From assembly GCA_963826795.1 (NCBI GenBank), contig CAWGYT010000025.1:232311-296310 (forward strand): a DNA stretch of 64,000 bases. Direction: 5' to 3'. This DNA comes from CAWGYT01 sp963826795. Its GTDB lineage: Bacteria; Planctomycetota; Planctomycetia; Pirellulales; Pirellulaceae. The translations under genes were made by a program, and so were the position numbers. Below, in pieces: positions 1-8,824 of the stretch (its first letter is position 1; each line of letters begins with the position of its first letter). The notes under the pieces were generated by a model. It had not been told where the DNA came from, did no database searches, and saw only the letters and a program-made list of their open reading frames with translations.

Positions 1-565
1 CCGTGTTGAAGATTTGTGGCTTGGCATCACGCAACGACTCCTCCAATGCATCGATACAAAACGACGTGTCCAGACTGTTGGAAAGTCGCCAGGCGATGAT
101 GTGTCGACTGAACCAATCCATAATCGCCACCAGGTACATGAAGCCTCGCTGCATCGGAATGTACGTAATGTCTGTGCACCAAACATGGTTTGGATGCGTG
201 ACTTCGACATTCCGCAGCAGATACGGATAAACCCTTGATTCCTTGCTCCGAATCGTCGTACGTGGCTTACGGTAAATCGCTTCGATGCCCATCAACCGCA
301 TCAATCGTTGGACACGTTTTCGGTTCACGTTGCAGCCTTGTTGTCCCAACCACAAGGCCATTTTGCGACTCCCGAAGAAAGGTCGTTCCAGATACTTGGC
401 ATCGATCATCCGCATCAACTTCAAGCTCTCTTCGCTTTCACTGGCCACCTCGTAGTAGTAAGTGCTGCGAGCCAGGCCAAGCAGTTCGCATTGACGCGAG
501 ACACAGATGGAAAGATCACCAACATCAACCAGCGCGCGCAGCGCTTCATTCGAACTGGGCAGCTT
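1..565 (-). CDS. IS3-family transposase OrfB (integrase core), 3' part missing
   Basis: The catalytic subunit of the IS3 transposase, made as an OrfAB fusion by -1 frameshifting on the A9 run that precedes it. There is no start codon of its own: the frame is open from the slippery run and continues off the window edge. The translation shows the HTH_21-like stretch (ARSTYYYE), the FFGSRKMALWL region, and the start of the rve core with the first catalytic aspartate in WCTDITYIP, followed by YLVAIMDWFSRHIIAWRLS. The second Asp and the Glu would lie outside the window. The family assignment is secure; activity cannot be judged from this fragment. Confidence 0.85.
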
Positions 566-839
566 TTTTTTTGAGCCATTCCAACTCCATTTTGAGTCGA
601 CCTATTTGCTCGTAGAGCTCACGCGATTCTCGTTCGTCATCCGACGCGCGACTGCTCCGTGCGCCAGTTTCGAACACGCCCATCGCGCCCTCCAGCAGCA
701 GCTTCTTCCATTGATGGATCTGCGTCGGATGAACGTCAAACTGCTTGGCAAGTTCACCGATCGTTTTGCGCTCGCGCAACGCCGCTAGCGCCACCTTCGC
801 CTTAAAGTCCGCTCCGCGCGGTTTCCGCTTCCGTGCCAT
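546..839 (-). CDS. IS3-family transposase OrfA (HTH_8-type DNA-binding protein)
   Basis: About 97 residues, the normal size of IS3 OrfA. It starts MARKRKPRGADFKAKVALAA, followed by a helix-turn-helix around IGELAKQFDVHPTQIHQWKK and a leucine-rich coiled stretch at the end (LYEQIGRLKMELEWLKKK), which in this family mediates dimerisation and OrfAB assembly. The ATG at 839 is preferred over 860 because a GGAGAG sits at a suitable distance upstream. The stop codon lies just beyond the A9 frameshift site, so ribosomes that slip produce the fusion transposase. Confidence 0.85.
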   Translation of the reverse strand: MARKRKPRGADFKAKVALAALRERKTIGELAKQFDVHPTQIHQWKKLLLEGAMGVFETGARSSRASDDERESRELYEQIGRLKMELEWLKKKAAQFE

Positions 840-927
840 ACCATGCTCTCCATTCGCCAAGTTCCCTTGGCTGTGCTGCGCATGGCTAAAAGTCTAACTT
901 ATTTCGCTGTCCAATTTTTGGGGTCCA

Positions 928-1324
928 GCTCAGTCTGCTCGCAAGTTCAGATTTAACCGGCAGCAACCTGGTTGGTTCTCATATCTCGGACTCCGACTTG
1001 TCAAGTGCCAATCTAACGGGGGGCAATTTGGCAAACGCGTCTCTTTTCCGTTCCACACTTACGGATGCCGATTTTACAATGGCAATCGTCGCATCTACCA
1101 ATTTCGCCGAAACGACTTCACGAGGATTCACGAAGGAACAACTCTACTCGACAATCTCCTACCAAGCGAAAGATCTGCGTGGCATTCATTTTTCCGATAA
1201 TGATTTAACAGGCTGGAACTTTAACGACCAGGGACAGACTCTTACAGGAACGGCTTCATCGTTCGATGCAGTTAACTATCGATCCCCAGTGGCCAACGTA
1301 CTCCAGGAAAAGGGGACGTATTGA
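928..1324 (+). pseudogene. Pentapeptide-repeat protein, 5' end lost at the IS3 insertion
   Basis: The frame is open from the IS boundary: SSDLTGSNLVGSHISDSDLS, then SANLTGGNLANASLFRSTLTDADF. This is the A(D/N)LXX five-residue periodicity of pentapeptide repeats, which fold as a right-handed quadrilateral beta-helix. The last 70 residues lose the repeat (EQLYSTISYQAKDLRGIHFSDNDLTGWNF) and end at a TGA at 1322-1324. The start codon and any signal peptide were removed by the IS3 element ending at 927. A TTG at 998 could restart translation, but no ribosome binding site supports it. Function of the intact protein is unknown. Confidence 0.75.
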
Positions 1325-1328
1325 GCGT

Positions 1329-1351
1329 GCGGTCTTCCTCACCGCGGGCAG
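1329..1351 (+). repeat. 23-nt intergenic motif, copy 1
   Basis: A copy of a motif (first half CGGTCTTCCTC, second half ACCGCGGGCAG) that recurs at 2221, 7802 and 8691, always on the plus strand and outside genes. This copy starts 5 nt after the stop of the truncated pentapeptide gene. Confidence 0.6.
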
Positions 1352-1407
1352 TGAGGACATGTTCGTAGCACGAGAAGCCGCGAGCCGGCGAAGGGCGTTT
1401 GGTCGTG

Positions 1408-1713
1408 TTACCCAGTCACCGATCCAGGCGGATTTGGCGGAAGTGAGCGTGCACCATGAACAACGGCAAGGACCCCCACCTGATTTGAACCGATTCGGTA
1501 GATGATTCGGTACGGACCCTCAATGAGCTCTCGGATCGCGGGAAGCCCGTACTCTGGGACGGCTTCACCCGATTGCGGGGATCTGGAAAGCTGTTGCGTG
1601 CGTCCGGTGATCCGGTCGACCATTCTGAGCGCATAACGCTCAGAGTCACGCGAAATGTATTCATAGATGTCGGCCAGGTGCGCGAGCGCTGTTTCTGTCC
1701 AGACTACGTTCAC
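1408..1713 (-). CDS. RelE/ParE-type toxin of a toxin-antitoxin pair
   Basis: A 101-residue protein matching the RelE/ParE toxin fold: an N-terminal helical hairpin (VVWTETALAHLADIYEYIS), a middle segment ending in PEYGLPAIRELIEGPYRIIY, and the beta strands RIGSNQVGVLAVVHGARSLP, which carry the conserved YRIIY...VLAVVHGAR pattern of ParE/RelE. Relatives either cleave ribosome-bound mRNA or poison gyrase; the sequence does not decide which. The GTG at 1713 is chosen because it overlaps the antitoxin stop by 4 nt, the usual coupling. The frame is open further upstream but that part overlaps the antitoxin. Confidence 0.8.
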   Translation of the reverse strand: MNVVWTETALAHLADIYEYISRDSERYALRMVDRITGRTQQLSRSPQSGEAVPEYGLPAIRELIEGPYRIIYRIGSNQVGVLAVVHGARSLPPNPPGSVTG

Positions 1714-1904
1714 GGCGTCAACCCGAACCGACGCCGCACCTCTGACACATCGACGACACGACCTGCCTCTGCGTCGGCGATGCCTGACTCGACGCACTGC
1801 CGTATGTAGATCAGGTACATCAGATCGTCCCAGGTAGCATTTTCCGGCAGCGAATTCACGATTCGCATCGCGTCTGTCTTTACGCCGTGATCAACATCAG
1901 CCAT
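1710..1904 (-). CDS. Antitoxin of the RelE/ParE-type pair
   Basis: A 64-residue protein starting MADVDHGVKTDAM, with a central helix ATWDDLMYLIYIRQCVESG followed by DAEAGRVVDVSEVRRRFGL. This layout is typical of short antitoxins encoded just upstream of ParE/RelE toxins (the helix wraps the toxin and the tail is often listed as an addiction-module helix). Its stop overlaps the toxin start by 4 nt, giving translational coupling. No DNA-binding domain is obvious, so autoregulation is uncertain. Confidence 0.75.
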   Translation of the reverse strand: MADVDHGVKTDAMRIVNSLPENATWDDLMYLIYIRQCVESGIADAEAGRVVDVSEVRRRFGLTP

Positions 1905-2311
1905 GAGAAATCTCTTCGCCAATTTGAGCGGAATGGTACGAACATCTATTATACGCCGCCCGGCACCTTGACGTAAGCGGTGCGAGATTCGACGGCGGGG
2001 CCGCCGAACAGCCGACGAGGGGATGGACGGTGCGGTTGACAAGAGATCGACCCAAGGCGTAACTGCCCCAGCAACGGCTCACAATCGCCGCTTCCACTTC
2101 GGAGAAAGGATGTATTTCACGGCTGACCGGAAGGAGGGACTGCCTCCCAGGAGCAATGTACACCCCCCTAACGATCTGCCGAGGTGAAGAACGCCTCTGG
2201 CTCGACCGGGCGCAGACACTTCGGTCTTCCTCACCGCGTGCAGTTGTATCGTGCTCATGGGATGACACCACAGAGGCACGGAGGCCACAGAGGCGCCTAC
2301 GGCACCTGCAG
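1905..2311. other. Intergenic stretch, no gene seen
   Basis: About 400 nt between the antitoxin and the end of the next minus-strand gene. It holds one copy of the 23-nt motif (2221-2243) and a short run of CACAGAGGC-type sequence near 2268-2294, a common low-complexity motif of planctomycete intergenic DNA. Open frames here lack coding character or family resemblance. Confidence 0.5.
2221..2243 (+). repeat. 23-nt intergenic motif, copy 2
   Basis: Begins TCGGTCTTCCTCACCGCG and ends GCAG, one mismatch from the copy at 8691. A degenerate reverse-oriented partner (CTGCCGAGGTGAAGAAC) lies about 25-45 nt upstream, so this copy might form an imperfect hairpin. Confidence 0.6.
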
Positions 2312-5300
2312 CTATTGATCGATATCCTCTACATCGATGCGCCACAGTCGAGCAACCTCGTACTGGAAATTCCAGAAGCTCGCATCGTCTCGCGTGAGCA
2401 TACTGACAGCACGGCGCACGTACTGGGAACGCATCCCCGGATGTGCGGGCAGACTCGCCAGGGCGGCCTGGGGGTCCATGAGAAGATGCACGAGGAACAG
2501 GTCACTGCTGCTCGATCCCGGGCGCGAAGTTGCTCGTTGCCACAACGGCAGCGCTGCCTCAGGATGGTACCTGATTGCAAGGACGGCCAGATTGGTCAAC
2601 GATGGGGTAGGGTGCACGATCATTGCGCCGTCGACGGAAGTTTCAACACGTGGCATGAACGTCATGGCCCGCCAAAAATACTCACGGGCAAATTGCGGGT
2701 CGATTTGTTCGGCGAAGGTGACCAGCAGAGCCGCCACGGCGGCGGGCTCCACCCACTGTCTGATAGACGTTTTTGAAGCGTCTCGATTGTGCTCCATTGT
2801 CTGCATGGCCTCGGCAAGCAACTGAGCAGCGTGCGCTCGGTCGTTGGCCAGCACGCCCATGGCAATGCAGCCGAGTGCATACGCACGCGAACCTACATCG
2901 TCGACGGCCAGTGCAATGCGCCTCGCACGCTCGGGGTCGACTGCTACCATTCGATAGGCAACTCGACAGGCATACTGAGAACGGCGATCAAACGAGTCTG
3001 GCTCGGGCGATCGAATGGAATTCAGAGCCAATTCGGCCTTTTCAGGATCGATCGCCGCCAACTCATGAGCGACATTGCCGTGATGCCGAACATGCTCGTT
3101 CTCGTCAACCAGCCCTTCGATCAGGGACAGGGCCGCGACCGCATCGATCTGCGACAATTCTTCGGCAAAGGCCGCCTTGGCATACCCCGACCATCCGGCG
3201 GAAGGCAACTGCTTGGCGACAACCTCCGCCTCACGCAGAATTGCGGCACCATCCTCTTTTTGACCCAAGTCCAACAGCATTTCGCCGATCATGCCAAAGG
3301 CCAGCACGCGGAAGTCCGGCTCCTCGATGTTGCGAGCGAGCACCATCGCTTCGGCCAGGTATTTGAGTTTCTCGTCGGGATTGTCGATGTTTCGCAGGAC
3401 ATCGCGATACGAAAAAACACCGATGTAACCTTGCCCCATTGCATCGAGAAATACGCCAGGCCGAGGACGCTCGTTGGCTGGCGCCCGAACATACGCCTCG
3501 CGGCGCAACATCGCCTTCAAATATCCATCGAGATCGGGATGCTGTTCCAGGAAGCTCGGGATGAATTCCGGGAACGCGCTGGCCACTGTCTGAGCTTGAG
3601 GTATCAGCTCGTTCATCGGAGCATCGTGAGCTGCCTGCAATTGTTCCTTGAGCGGTGCCGCCAGTTCGCGAGCCAGCGCGCGACGTTGGTCGTAAGTCAT
3701 AGGCCAACGAGTTGTCATAGGCTCTTCCGCCCCCGGTTCGCCTGTGCCTTGCAATCGTATGGTCAGCGTCTCGGGCACCTGCTTCAGCCACGTTCCAAAG
3801 AATCGGTATGCGTCCTGGTCCACGGTCAGAAGGCCGTCGCTCTGTTCCGTGATGGGAATCCGAAATTCGCCGTCGTCGTCCGTAAGGGTTTCGACGCTGG
3901 ATTCAAGACCTTGCCAGCGAACCGTTGCACCTGGGATCGGTTGACCCTGCGAATTGGTCACCCGCCCTACGGCGCCCTGCACGTGAGCGACGACAATCGT
4001 GCCGACATCATGAGCGTCGGTTCGTGTGACGTCGATCCAGTTTGTCCGCAGCGTGACTAAGCCGCTCCCACGAACGACCAGTTGGTACTGGCCGACCAAA
4101 TCGACCGGTGGCGACTTGAACTGTCCCGTCGCGTCCGTGGCCAGCAGGTGGTCGCCGTCTTGCCAAACATCGGAGGCGGCCGACCAATTGCCACGCTCGT
4201 CTTGCATGCGGTGAAACACCTGAATCCGCGCACCCGGCACGGGCACGCCAGCATCATCGACGACGCGACCGACAAGCATACGCTGACCGTCGTCGGACAG
4301 AATCACCTTGATGGGTTGCTGAAGCTCATCTTGCCCCAGCGTCAGCACGCGCGCGTAGTCCCCCGCGATGGCAGTGAGTCGCAGGTCACTGCGCGAATCA
4401 ACATCTTGCAGAGTGAAGCCGCCGTCTTCGTTCGTGTTGACGCGCACATGCTGTATACGTTCTGCGCCAAACCGGAAGTCGTAACCCGTCCAGGTCGCCT
4501 TGACTTCGGCATGCCTTATGGCAATGCCCGCAGGGTCAACCACGGTTCCTCGGATTGCAGCCAAGGGATTTAATTCAATATCGGGCAGTTGAAACGCGTC
4601 TCCCTCGGGAACGGTAGCTAGTTGAGCTGGCTGAGCTGGCAACGAATAACCCGGTATCGCCGCGATCATGAAATGGATTGGCCCGGGAGGAGCATCCAGT
4701 TCGAAGCCGCCGGCTTCATCGCACGAGATTGTTTCGAATCCGTTCACACTCAAGCGAATCACCGTCCCCTGCGGGACTCTCTGCTTGCTGATCGCATCAA
4801 CGATTCGTCCCCGGACCTTCACGTTGCGAACTACCGGTACGTCAATACTTGTTGTCTTGTCCGCGTCGATACCGAGCCGTTCCGGCAGTTGTATCCCGTA
4901 CGCAGAGTCAGGCAGCGATGCAGCAAAGGTCAGATGACCTGCCACCAGGTGGTTGACCCGGAAGCGGCCTTCACTGTCTGTCACGGATTCCGCCAAACTC
5001 CCCACCATGACGCCGCTATCGTCGTGACTTCCACGCGCATCGACTGTCAGAGGGCAATTGCGAACCAACTCGGGGCGGTCGGATTGCAACCGGCCTTCCA
5101 GTGTGCCGGTCGCCACCAACCGAATCGTCGAGGGCCAATTGGTTGGTGCGGAGCGTGTGTAGGGATTTCGACTAATGACTTGCTTGCCGTACTTTGCGGA
5201 TGTCACTTCCACCGCCCCCAGTCGTGATGCGGTGATGTGCGGCAACGTCACATGGCCATCCGCGTCCGTGGTACCGAAAATCGGCGGCAAGTGCCGCGCG

Positions 5301-5893
5301 TTAACCAGGTGCGAGCCCGGGATCAAATAGCCAGCTTCGGTCACTTGCGCGGAGACGCCAAATTGGTTTGCTATTGCCTCGGCAGACTCCTCGTCGATTC
5401 CGTTGTAGATTGTGTCGGAAAGCGCGAGCAACACGCGTACTGCCGCGTTGGCAAGCGGGTTGCCATCAGGAGCAAGCAGTCGTACGGTGGTGCCGGCGTT
5501 TGCATTGATTTGCACTTGAAGGCCCGAGGTCTCAGGCAGACTGGTACGATACCAGGTCACGGTGCCCCACCTTTCGCCCAGCGATGCGACGACGGCCACC
5601 TCCTGGCGGATTTGCATCGGTTGACGACGCCAGCTTCCGGGCAGTGTCAACTGAAAGTCACCGCGTTCGTTGGTGAGTTCTTCGTCAAGCACATCATCGT
5701 CAAGCCGCATGCCGGCCGAGACAACGAGGCGCACCCGTGCGCCTTCGACCGGCCTACGCCCATCGTCCACAACCCGACCTGTGAACGTTACATCGTCGAA
5801 TTCGGCACCGGTCGCCGTCGCCGGAGATAACTGCATCGCCAGAATGACGATGCAAGCGATCCAGGACGTACCCAGAGTGTTTCGCGAAACCAT
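2312..5893 (-). CDS. Large secreted protein with carboxypeptidase-regulatory-like domains and an alpha-helical repeat region
   Basis: 1,193 residues. A signal peptide (WIACIVILAMQLSPATATGA) leads into a chain of beta-sandwich CarboxypepD_reg/Cna-B-like domains, recognisable by phrases such as FTGRVVDDGRRPVEGARVRL (about residue 36), VRGRIVDAISKQRVPQG (about 345), IRGTVVDPAGIAIRHAEVKA (about 447), LVGRVVDDAGVPVPGARIQV (about 538) and GRVTNSQGQPIPGATVRW (about 645). From about residue 730 it is all helical, with repeats resembling TPR/HEAT. Such proteins are usually extracellular or periplasmic scaffolds; no catalytic motif is seen. The start has a good AGGAG site about 6 nt upstream. It lies 23 nt downstream of the TAG that ends the extended frame of the gene at 5917-7317, suggesting one operon. 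Confidence 0.75.
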   Translation of the reverse strand: MVSRNTLGTSWIACIVILAMQLSPATATGAEFDDVTFTGRVVDDGRRPVEGARVRLVVSAGMRLDDDVLDEELTNERGDFQLTLPGSWRRQPMQIRQEVAVVASLGERWGTVTWYRTSLPETSGLQVQINANAGTTVRLLAPDGNPLANAAVRVLLALSDTIYNGIDEESAEAIANQFGVSAQVTEAGYLIPGSHLVNARHLPPIFGTTDADGHVTLPHITASRLGAVEVTSAKYGKQVISRNPYTRSAPTNWPSTIRLVATGTLEGRLQSDRPELVRNCPLTVDARGSHDDSGVMVGSLAESVTDSEGRFRVNHLVAGHLTFAASLPDSAYGIQLPERLGIDADKTTSIDVPVVRNVKVRGRIVDAISKQRVPQGTVIRLSVNGFETISCDEAGGFELDAPPGPIHFMIAAIPGYSLPAQPAQLATVPEGDAFQLPDIELNPLAAIRGTVVDPAGIAIRHAEVKATWTGYDFRFGAERIQHVRVNTNEDGGFTLQDVDSRSDLRLTAIAGDYARVLTLGQDELQQPIKVILSDDGQRMLVGRVVDDAGVPVPGARIQVFHRMQDERGNWSAASDVWQDGDHLLATDATGQFKSPPVDLVGQYQLVVRGSGLVTLRTNWIDVTRTDAHDVGTIVVAHVQGAVGRVTNSQGQPIPGATVRWQGLESSVETLTDDDGEFRIPITEQSDGLLTVDQDAYRFFGTWLKQVPETLTIRLQGTGEPGAEEPMTTRWPMTYDQRRALARELAAPLKEQLQAAHDAPMNELIPQAQTVASAFPEFIPSFLEQHPDLDGYLKAMLRREAYVRAPANERPRPGVFLDAMGQGYIGVFSYRDVLRNIDNPDEKLKYLAEAMVLARNIEEPDFRVLAFGMIGEMLLDLGQKEDGAAILREAEVVAKQLPSAGWSGYAKAAFAEELSQIDAVAALSLIEGLVDENEHVRHHGNVAHELAAIDPEKAELALNSIRSPEPDSFDRRSQYACRVAYRMVAVDPERARRIALAVDDVGSRAYALGCIAMGVLANDRAHAAQLLAEAMQTMEHNRDASKTSIRQWVEPAAVAALLVTFAEQIDPQFAREYFWRAMTFMPRVETSVDGAMIVHPTPSLTNLAVLAIRYHPEAALPLWQRATSRPGSSSSDLFLVHLLMDPQAALASLPAHPGMRSQYVRRAVSMLTRDDASFWNFQYEVARLWRIDVEDIDQ

Positions 5894-5916
5894 CGTTCGC
5901 TCCTTGTTCCGTTGTT

Positions 5917-7317
5917 CTAGGGCGCGTCGGCAGGAGGCACGAGTTTAGTCGCCTGCAACACGCCGGCCAGCGGTCCGGTGTCGAAGGTCACTACCACTTG
6001 AACCTGGTCACGGTATTCTCCTGGCACTCGGACCGAGGCCGTGCAGAACGTGCCTCACGCGAATCCCGAACTGGCCCGTCCGACCGTCTTGCCACCAGAC
6101 ACGGCGGCAATGCTGGCCGAATTGCTGTACACATCCGCGGTGGCGCGGTCCGCCAGTCCTCGCCAGCAGGTTGTGATCAGCAGATCGTCCTCTGTATAGA
6201 GCCGCGGATCAACCGCCAGCGTATAGTCGGCTGCCGCAACGCCGGATTGCGTTCGCACTTCCAGATCGAAACGCAGTTTGCCCACAACGTCAACTTCCGT
6301 CACGGTATCCGCTCGCACTGTGAACCTTCGCGTGCCTTTCGCACCAGCACCCGCAAAGACGAAATTCAGCGGGTGTGTTGCACCCGGCGATCGCAGCGAG
6401 ATCATCAGGGAACCGATATGGTACGTCCCTGTGGGAAGTTCGCGGTCTTCGACGCTGTCAATGACACAGGCAGAGCCGTCGTCGCTGACCAGCATCACTT
6501 CCAGCATGTCTAACTGTGCCGCCGCAGTGCTGTCATTCAAGAAAGGAAGAACCGCTCGAACTCGGCCTACGCCACTGTTCTCGACCAGCCGCAATGGCTG
6601 CGGCTCCAAGGGCGAAATATTCAGCGCGTAGCGAACGCCGTCAATAAATAGGAAGGGCCGCACGGGGAACTGCTCGCGGAAAGGACTCCATTTTCCATCG
6701 GCGTCCAAGTCGATCCAGATTCGGTCCGCTTGATCTGCCCACAATCCGTTGGCGTCACCATCGACAACCCGCACCGCAAGTTGCCGGCTGCCGAGTTGCA
6801 CCTGCTGCGTGAGGAAGCCGAGTGTGGCCAATTCCAATACGTCGCCACCGTCATACCGGGCCCGCACGATGCGCTGTTGAAAGCTGCTGGTTTCCGCACC
6901 AGCCCATTCGGCAGTAAGCGCCGCCTGGCGAATATTCCCCACGCCGGGCACCAACTCAGCGGCCGAGATGGTTCGGTCTCGATCGAGATCCACGTACAAT
7001 TCAAAGTCCCCGGGAAGTGCCGAGCGAGCAAGAATCATCATCGCGACGCGTGCCGACGAGGGACTGCCATAACGCCACTGGGCAAAGCGCAGAGAGCCCC
7101 GGCGAAGAGAATCGAGCACCACCAAATCCTCCGGCACGTCGGGCGTAAGCACCAATCGACGAAATACCGGTGGCAGGGCCGCCCCGTCGCTATGTGCCAC
7201 AGACTCAGGCGCCACAGATTCAGGCGTTACGTACTCGGGACTCGTAGCAACGGCCTCCATCGCACCAGCACCCATGCCGCTGCAGAACAGCAGCGCGACA
7301 ATCAGAACGTTTCGCAC
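5917..7317 (-). pseudogene. Secreted protein with Asp-rich calcium-type loops; frame interrupted by an in-frame UGA
   Basis: Signal peptide (MRNVLIVALLFCSGMGAGAM) and 420 residues before a TGA at 6055-6057. Acidic loops such as YVDLDRDRTISAAEL, VVDGDANGLWADQADR and DLDADGKWSPFRE resemble EF-hand/dockerin-like calcium loops. After the TGA the same frame stays open for 45 more codons with good protein character (TASVRVPGEYRDQVQVVVTF, then DTGPLAGVLQATKLVPPADA) and ends at a TAG at 5917, only 23 nt before the next gene. So the natural gene probably ended at 5917, and the UGA is a nonsense change (CGA to TGA is the simplest), a recoded codon or a sequencing error. Function unknown; no enzyme motif seen. 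Confidence 0.65.
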
Positions 7318-7801
7318 GAGATCCTCCCCGAGTCGTAGCTCGCCGGACAGCCACCAACTTTGCGATCACGCCACCTGCCCCACGACGGTCAGCTGTCCTG
7401 GGACGATAGTACAGTCAACCTAGACGGATGACGCGACGCTTGTCAACTGTCGAATCGGAAGTTCGTCAGGCGGATCCTACTCGTGCTGTGCGTTAGGCAA
7501 AGCTTGGCAGTTCCTTTTAACTGAAAGGTGTCAAACACGGTAAGTGCTCGTTCGCCGTATGGCTGTGGGGGCAGCGTCCCGAGTAATTCGGCCGTCGAAG
7601 CAAGCTGACAGCAACGATGTCAGCCGCAATGCACAAGCGTGAACTGGTTTCGGGCTCGCCAAGTATCTTCCGAGCGGCCACTCAATCCCGATCGGCAACC
7701 GTCGTGTCCGATCTCTTACCAGGGAATTCGCCGATTTTGACTCGGGACGGAAATTGCACGCTGAGATTTGTCTGCGCTCGGCGGCTGAGACACAACTTGC
7801 G

Positions 7802-7824
7802 TCGGTCTTCCTCACCTCGGGCAG
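7802..7824 (+). repeat. 23-nt intergenic motif, copy 3
   Basis: Begins TCGGTCTTCCTCACC and ends TCGGGCAG; a single change (T for G) from the consensus of the four copies. Confidence 0.6.
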
Positions 7825-7959
7825 TTGGATAAGTGGCCGTTCGAACGCAGTCAGGCGACCTATTTGGCTCCGGAGGGCACTTCCAGACGATCCGCGAACC
7901 GATGATTTGACGCGGCCGGTTCGCGTTTCGCCGAATGGTTGGTGACTGCAACTTCGGTG

Positions 7960-7989
7960 TTGCGGATCGCTTTTTGACGAAGGTATATT
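7960..7989 (+). promoter_or_regulatory. Possible sigma70-like promoter
   Basis: TTGCGG at 7960-7965 and TATATT at 7984-7989 separated by 18 nt, about 40 nt upstream of the start codon at 8031. The -35 match is weak, so this is a tentative call. Confidence 0.25.
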
Positions 7990-8030
7990 TGTGAGCAGGC
8001 AGCACTCATTCGATTCGACCGGAGGGAATT

Positions 8031-8633
8031 ATGCTCATTCACACTCGACGCTTGACGTTGCTTTTGCTGGGCATCTTCGTCATCGCCGGCCGAGAGAGTG
8101 GTGCCATTTCAATCCCAGTGCCGGCAGGCGAGTTCGTTTGGGACAAGAATTGGCCAGAGGGTCTCAAAGATCTGCTCGACACGAAAACTCGGATCGGTGG
8201 TTCATTTGCCAACAGCGGAGCTCGATACGAATACGCTGGCGGCGTAGCCAAGTTCAATGAGTTCCTCACTGGGTTTGGTAGACTTAAAGTGGATTCGCTA
8301 TACGTGGAGATTCATGCAGGGCCACGTCCAAGGTTGGGTCACGAACGGATCGACTGGCGTGTAACGGTTCAAAACGACTTGCATGAACGGCTCGAGGCAA
8401 TAAAGGACAAGATTGGGGACGAGACGAGTTTGGCGAAGGCATTCGCATCAGTTGGCCACGATCGGAAATATCGAGTTGTTATCCACGTTTGGCTGAGCGA
8501 TGACATAGCGGCAGATGACTTGAGGCTCCCGAAAAACATAGCTGTGAAATCGGGTGGCGAAATTGACGCGTTCATCCAAAAGCATCAGAACCCGCAAAAA
8601 GAAATTGGCGCCGGCGATAATCGCGACGACTGA
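8031..8633 (+). CDS. Hypothetical secreted protein, 200 residues
   Basis: ATG start preceded by CCGGAGGG (Shine-Dalgarno GGAGG about 5 nt upstream). An N-terminal signal peptide (RRLTLLLLGIFVIAGRESGA) suggests export. The mature part has alternating strands and helices (FGRLKVDSLYVEIHAGPRPR, YRVVIHVWLSDDIAADDL) and a charged C-terminus ending GDNRDD. I do not recognise a family. It is alone on its strand here, flanked by non-coding DNA with 23-nt motif copies on both sides, and base use matches a genuine gene. Confidence 0.65.
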   Translation: MLIHTRRLTLLLLGIFVIAGRESGAISIPVPAGEFVWDKNWPEGLKDLLDTKTRIGGSFANSGARYEYAGGVAKFNEFLTGFGRLKVDSLYVEIHAGPRPRLGHERIDWRVTVQNDLHERLEAIKDKIGDETSLAKAFASVGHDRKYRVVIHVWLSDDIAADDLRLPKNIAVKSGGEIDAFIQKHQNPQKEIGAGDNRDD

Positions 8634-8690
8634 ACGGCGAGCCAACCTGCAAACTGCCTAGTTCAGGTTGAATGTGTCGTGACAAACAAG

Positions 8691-8713
8691 TCGGTCTTCC
8701 TCACCGCGGGCAG
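8691..8713 (+). repeat. 23-nt intergenic motif, copy 4
   Basis: Consensus copy of the motif (TCGGTCTTCCTC then ACCGCGGGCAG), 57 nt after the stop of the gene at 8031-8633. Confidence 0.6.
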
Positions 8714-8824
8714 ATGCGCAATGGCCCAATGGAGCACTCAGTGCCTTGCGGCGAGCTTCGATCGCTCCGGCCGCCTCAAAGCACGTACGCGCGGCGGCGG
8801 AGTCTTTTTACGCCATGTCGCCGC

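Larger units (their letters stand above)
1..927 (-). mobile_element. IS3-family insertion sequence, incomplete at the window start
   Basis: An IS3-family element read on the minus strand: a small helix-turn-helix orfA, an A9 slippery run at 564-572 and an orfB integrase-type transposase in the -1 frame. Its right end is placed at 927 because positions 907-927 on the minus strand start with TGGACCCCAAAAATTGGAC, a typical IS3-group (IS150/IS407-like) terminal inverted repeat. The left end lies outside the window. Directly beyond 927 the sequence is the interior of a pentapeptide-repeat gene, so the element interrupts or deleted the front of that gene. Confidence 0.88.
7318..8030. other. Long intergenic stretch, no gene seen
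   Basis: About 710 nt between divergent genes. Open frames exist on both strands but none has a ribosome binding site, a family resemblance or the compositional look of its coding neighbours. One copy of the 23-nt motif lies at 7802-7824, and a weak promoter-like sequence precedes the plus-strand gene at 8031. Confidence 0.5.

Noticed and set aside
2337..4060. Long plus-strand frames opposite the large secreted protein
   Set aside because: Shadow frames of a GC-rich gene; the minus-strand product has a signal peptide and clear domains.
6010..6060. Selenocysteine insertion at the in-frame UGA
   Set aside because: No clear SECIS-like hairpin with an apical GU immediately downstream and no selenoprotein family resemblance; kept only as an unlikely alternative.
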